Of a stretch of 64,000 bases of DNA, positions 62,687 through 64,000 are shown piece after piece. The first letter of the stretch is position 1. Each line of letters starts with the position of its first letter. This DNA comes from Neisseria animaloris (GTDB lineage: Bacteria > Pseudomonadota > Gammaproteobacteria > Burkholderiales > Neisseriaceae). The notes beneath the pieces were generated by a model. It was not told where the DNA came from, did not search any database, and saw only the letters and a list, made by a program, of their open reading frames with translations. Made by a program: the position numbers and the translations under genes. The stretch lies in NCBI RefSeq assembly GCF_900637855.1, contig NZ_LR134440.1:1984001-2048000 (forward strand), written 5' to 3'.

Positions 62687-62932
62687 TTACTTGGTAGGAG
62701 CGGGAACCGCGGGAGCGGCAGCGCCGGCATCGGCTGCCGGACGCTCAAAACCTTTATCTTTCATGCAAGCGTCGAAAGCGGCACGGTCTTGAGTACCGCC
62801 AAGGGTTTGTTGGCACTCTTGCATAGCTTGTTCAACAGTTAAATTAGCTTCGGGAGCTTTTTCAGTTTTGCTGCTTGAGCAAGCAGACAACATCAAACCA
62901 GCGAAAGCAGCAGCAATTAGTACTTTTTTCAT
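62687..62932 (-). CDS. Small Cys-containing lipoprotein
   Basis: An 81-residue protein from MKKVLIAAAFAGLML with lipobox LSAC at residue 18. The mature part has a helical stretch with two Cys (QAMQECQQTLGG, FDACMKDKGF) spaced like a small disulfide hairpin, then an Ala/Pro-rich tail. Similar small lipoproteins are common in Neisseria; function unknown. A longer upstream ATG is not favoured. Confidence 0.8.
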   Translation of the reverse strand: MKKVLIAAAFAGLMLSACSSSKTEKAPEANLTVEQAMQECQQTLGGTQDRAAFDACMKDKGFERPAADAGAAAPAVPAPTK

Positions 62933-63121
62933 GAAACGAATCCTTTCTTCGATTGATTGACGGATACCCAACAAACAGGGCAGCCGTAACCGGCATTAAA
63001 GCCGAACAGATGCAGGGTAAGCTGCATTGTGTAGTGAGAGTAATCTCGTTTTATTTAGTTTCTAAAATTTCGCAAGATAATGCCAAAATTGATGTTTTAA
63101 ATAGAATTTATGTTAATTTAA

Positions 63122-63148
63122 ATGCTAATAACATGAATACATTAGCAT
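63122..63148. repeat. 8-bp hairpin ATGCTAAT/ATTAGCAT
   Basis: Perfect inverted repeat around an 11-base AT-rich spacer in the region between lctP and the small lipoprotein. No role assigned. Confidence 0.4.
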
Positions 63149-63169
63149 GTTGGTGTTTCGTTAGTCAAA

Positions 63170-63208
63170 AAAAACGCCCGCTCATCGAAATCCGGCGGAC
63201 GTTTTTTT
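63170..63208 (-). terminator. Terminator of lctP
   Basis: CGCCCGC (63175-63181) and GCGGACG (63195-63201, one G-T pair) with A- and T-runs on both sides, 28 bases after the lctP stop. Confidence 0.8.
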
Positions 63209-63229
63209 CAAGCTCGGTAACAAGAGCCG

Positions 63230-64000
63230 TTACTGCTTTTTACCGGTCAGCGACATTACCGTGAAAAACAACAAAGGCAACGCTACGGCGGCAATCCACC
63301 AACCGGTGTTTCCGGTAATCAGTGCCTGGCCTATCAAACCGGCCTGCAACACATAGTAAAACATCGGAATCAACGTTTGACGGATTACCTCGCCTTCACG
63401 GTTCAATAAACCCACAACTGCGGCGGCGGCCACCACATTATGCACGGAAATCATATTGCCTGCGGCTCCGCCGATCGCCTGTAAAGCCACTACCACGGAA
63501 GACAGATCGGTATTCAGCCCGATTTGCTGCGCGGTAGAGAATTGGAAGTAAGAGAACATCATGTTACTGATAGTGTTCGAACCTGCGATAAATGCCCCGA
63601 GCGCGCCGATCCACGGAGAAATATTCGGCCATATGCCGCTAAACCAAGCGGCGGCACTTTGAGCCAACACCATCGGCATAGCGGGTAATGCATCCGCGGC
63701 GGTCATATCTCCTGATTGCGAATTAATAAACACTTGTACCATAGGTACAGCCAAGAACAACGCCGGTGCCGCAGCAATCAAAGTTTTACCGGCATCGCCC
63801 CAGCCGCGTTGGAAGCGTTTGATGTCCATTTTAAAAATGAAGATACACATAATCGCCACCAGAATCAGAATCGTGCCGGGCGAGTAACCGAACTGTACTT
63901 TGCTGGTAATCGACGTACCGAATAAATTGGCCAGTTTGATGGTAGTCAGATCGCCGGTGAGGAACGCCTTCAATTCAGGAATCACACGGGTTAGAATCAA
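63230..64000 (-). CDS. lctP: L-lactate permease LctP/LldP (5' end beyond window)
   Basis: The C-terminal 256 residues of a lactate permease; the reading frame continues past the window edge, so the N-terminus is missing (full length is about 530). Six or more TM helices are visible. SPWIGALGAFIAGSNTISNMMFS and LQAIGGAAGNMISVHNVVAA are family hallmarks. It imports lactate with H+, an important carbon source for neisseriae. Confidence 0.93.
   Translation of the reverse strand: MILTRVIPELKAFLTGDLTTIKLANLFGTSITSKVQFGYSPGTILILVAIMCIFIFKMDIKRFQRGWGDAGKTLIAAAPALFLAVPMVQVFINSQSGDMTAADALPAMPMVLAQSAAAWFSGIWPNISPWIGALGAFIAGSNTISNMMFSYFQFSTAQQIGLNTDLSSVVVALQAIGGAAGNMISVHNVVAAAAVVGLLNREGEVIRQTLIPMFYYVLQAGLIGQALITGNTGWWIAAVALPLLFFTVMSLTGKKQ

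Noticed and set aside
62582..62842. Plus-strand frames over the small lipoprotein
   Set aside because: Antisense shadow crossing a DUS terminator; the minus strand has a clear lipobox.

Overview
The window comes from a Neisseria chromosome (Neisseriaceae, Betaproteobacteria). The 12-base DNA uptake sequence AGGCCGTCTGAA (AG-DUS dialect) occurs dozens of times, singly or as inverted pairs that act as terminator stems. The AT form (ATGCCGTCTGAA) of the meningococcus/gonococcus group is rare here. Many proteins are recognisably neisserial: UbiM-like hydroxylase, an AsnC/Lrp regulator, a NadA-like adhesin, GmhB next to PlsC, and cytochrome c5. I cannot name the species. Both window ends cut genes: a Na+/H+ antiporter at base 1 and a lactate permease at base 64000.

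Layout. 1-8 kb: antiporter (partial), DUF454 and DUF1415 proteins, AsnC/Lrp regulator, relA, then the queuosine-precursor genes queC-queD-queE behind a preQ1-I riboswitch. 8-10 kb: NadA-like trimeric autotransporter. 10-12.6 kb: a decaying phospholipid locus of ynbABCD type in which only the hydrolase/methyltransferase gene is intact. 12.6-25 kb: ubiM, rmuC, a Fur-box-preceded TbpB-like surface lipoprotein with a 39-bp repeat stalk, pabBC, ppk2, dapB-bamE, fur, aat, dapD. 24.5-32.7 kb: a long minus-strand envelope cluster (galE, GT25, two GT9, GT4, gmhB, plsC and small genes). 32.8-36.3 kb: glyS and glyQ separated by a stand-alone SRA-like protein. 36.4-46.4 kb: OmpA-like protein, tRNAs Asp, Val and Pro, kefB-type antiporter, fabG-fabD-CSD/DUF1294-fabH, a methyltransferase and a thioredoxin-fold lipoprotein. 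46.4-49.7 kb: a 0.9-kb AT-rich leader followed by four exported proteins that look like a curli/holdfast-type system. 49.8-54.2 kb: prolyl-tRNA deacylase and ilvI-ilvH-ABM-ilvC. 54.6-58.4 kb: tRNA-Arg, a three-haem cytochrome c5, and leuA carrying an extra DNA-binding-like N-terminus. 58.5-61.7 kb: gcvT and gcvH separated by a predicted nuclease, a 41-residue lipoprotein and a Correia-like MITE; gcvT has a tandem glycine riboswitch. 61.9-64 kb: grxB, a small lipoprotein and lctP.

Most of the window is conserved housekeeping. The accessory or unusual parts are the four-gene exported cluster at 47.4-49.7 kb, the TbpB-like and NadA-like surface proteins, the insertions between glyQ/glyS and gcvT/gcvH, the HTH-LeuA in-frame extension, and the interplay of DUS copies with riboswitch stems, stop codons and promoters. 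No CRISPR array, phage, rRNA or intact insertion sequence was seen. All calls rest on reading the sequence and recalled family features; no database search was run.
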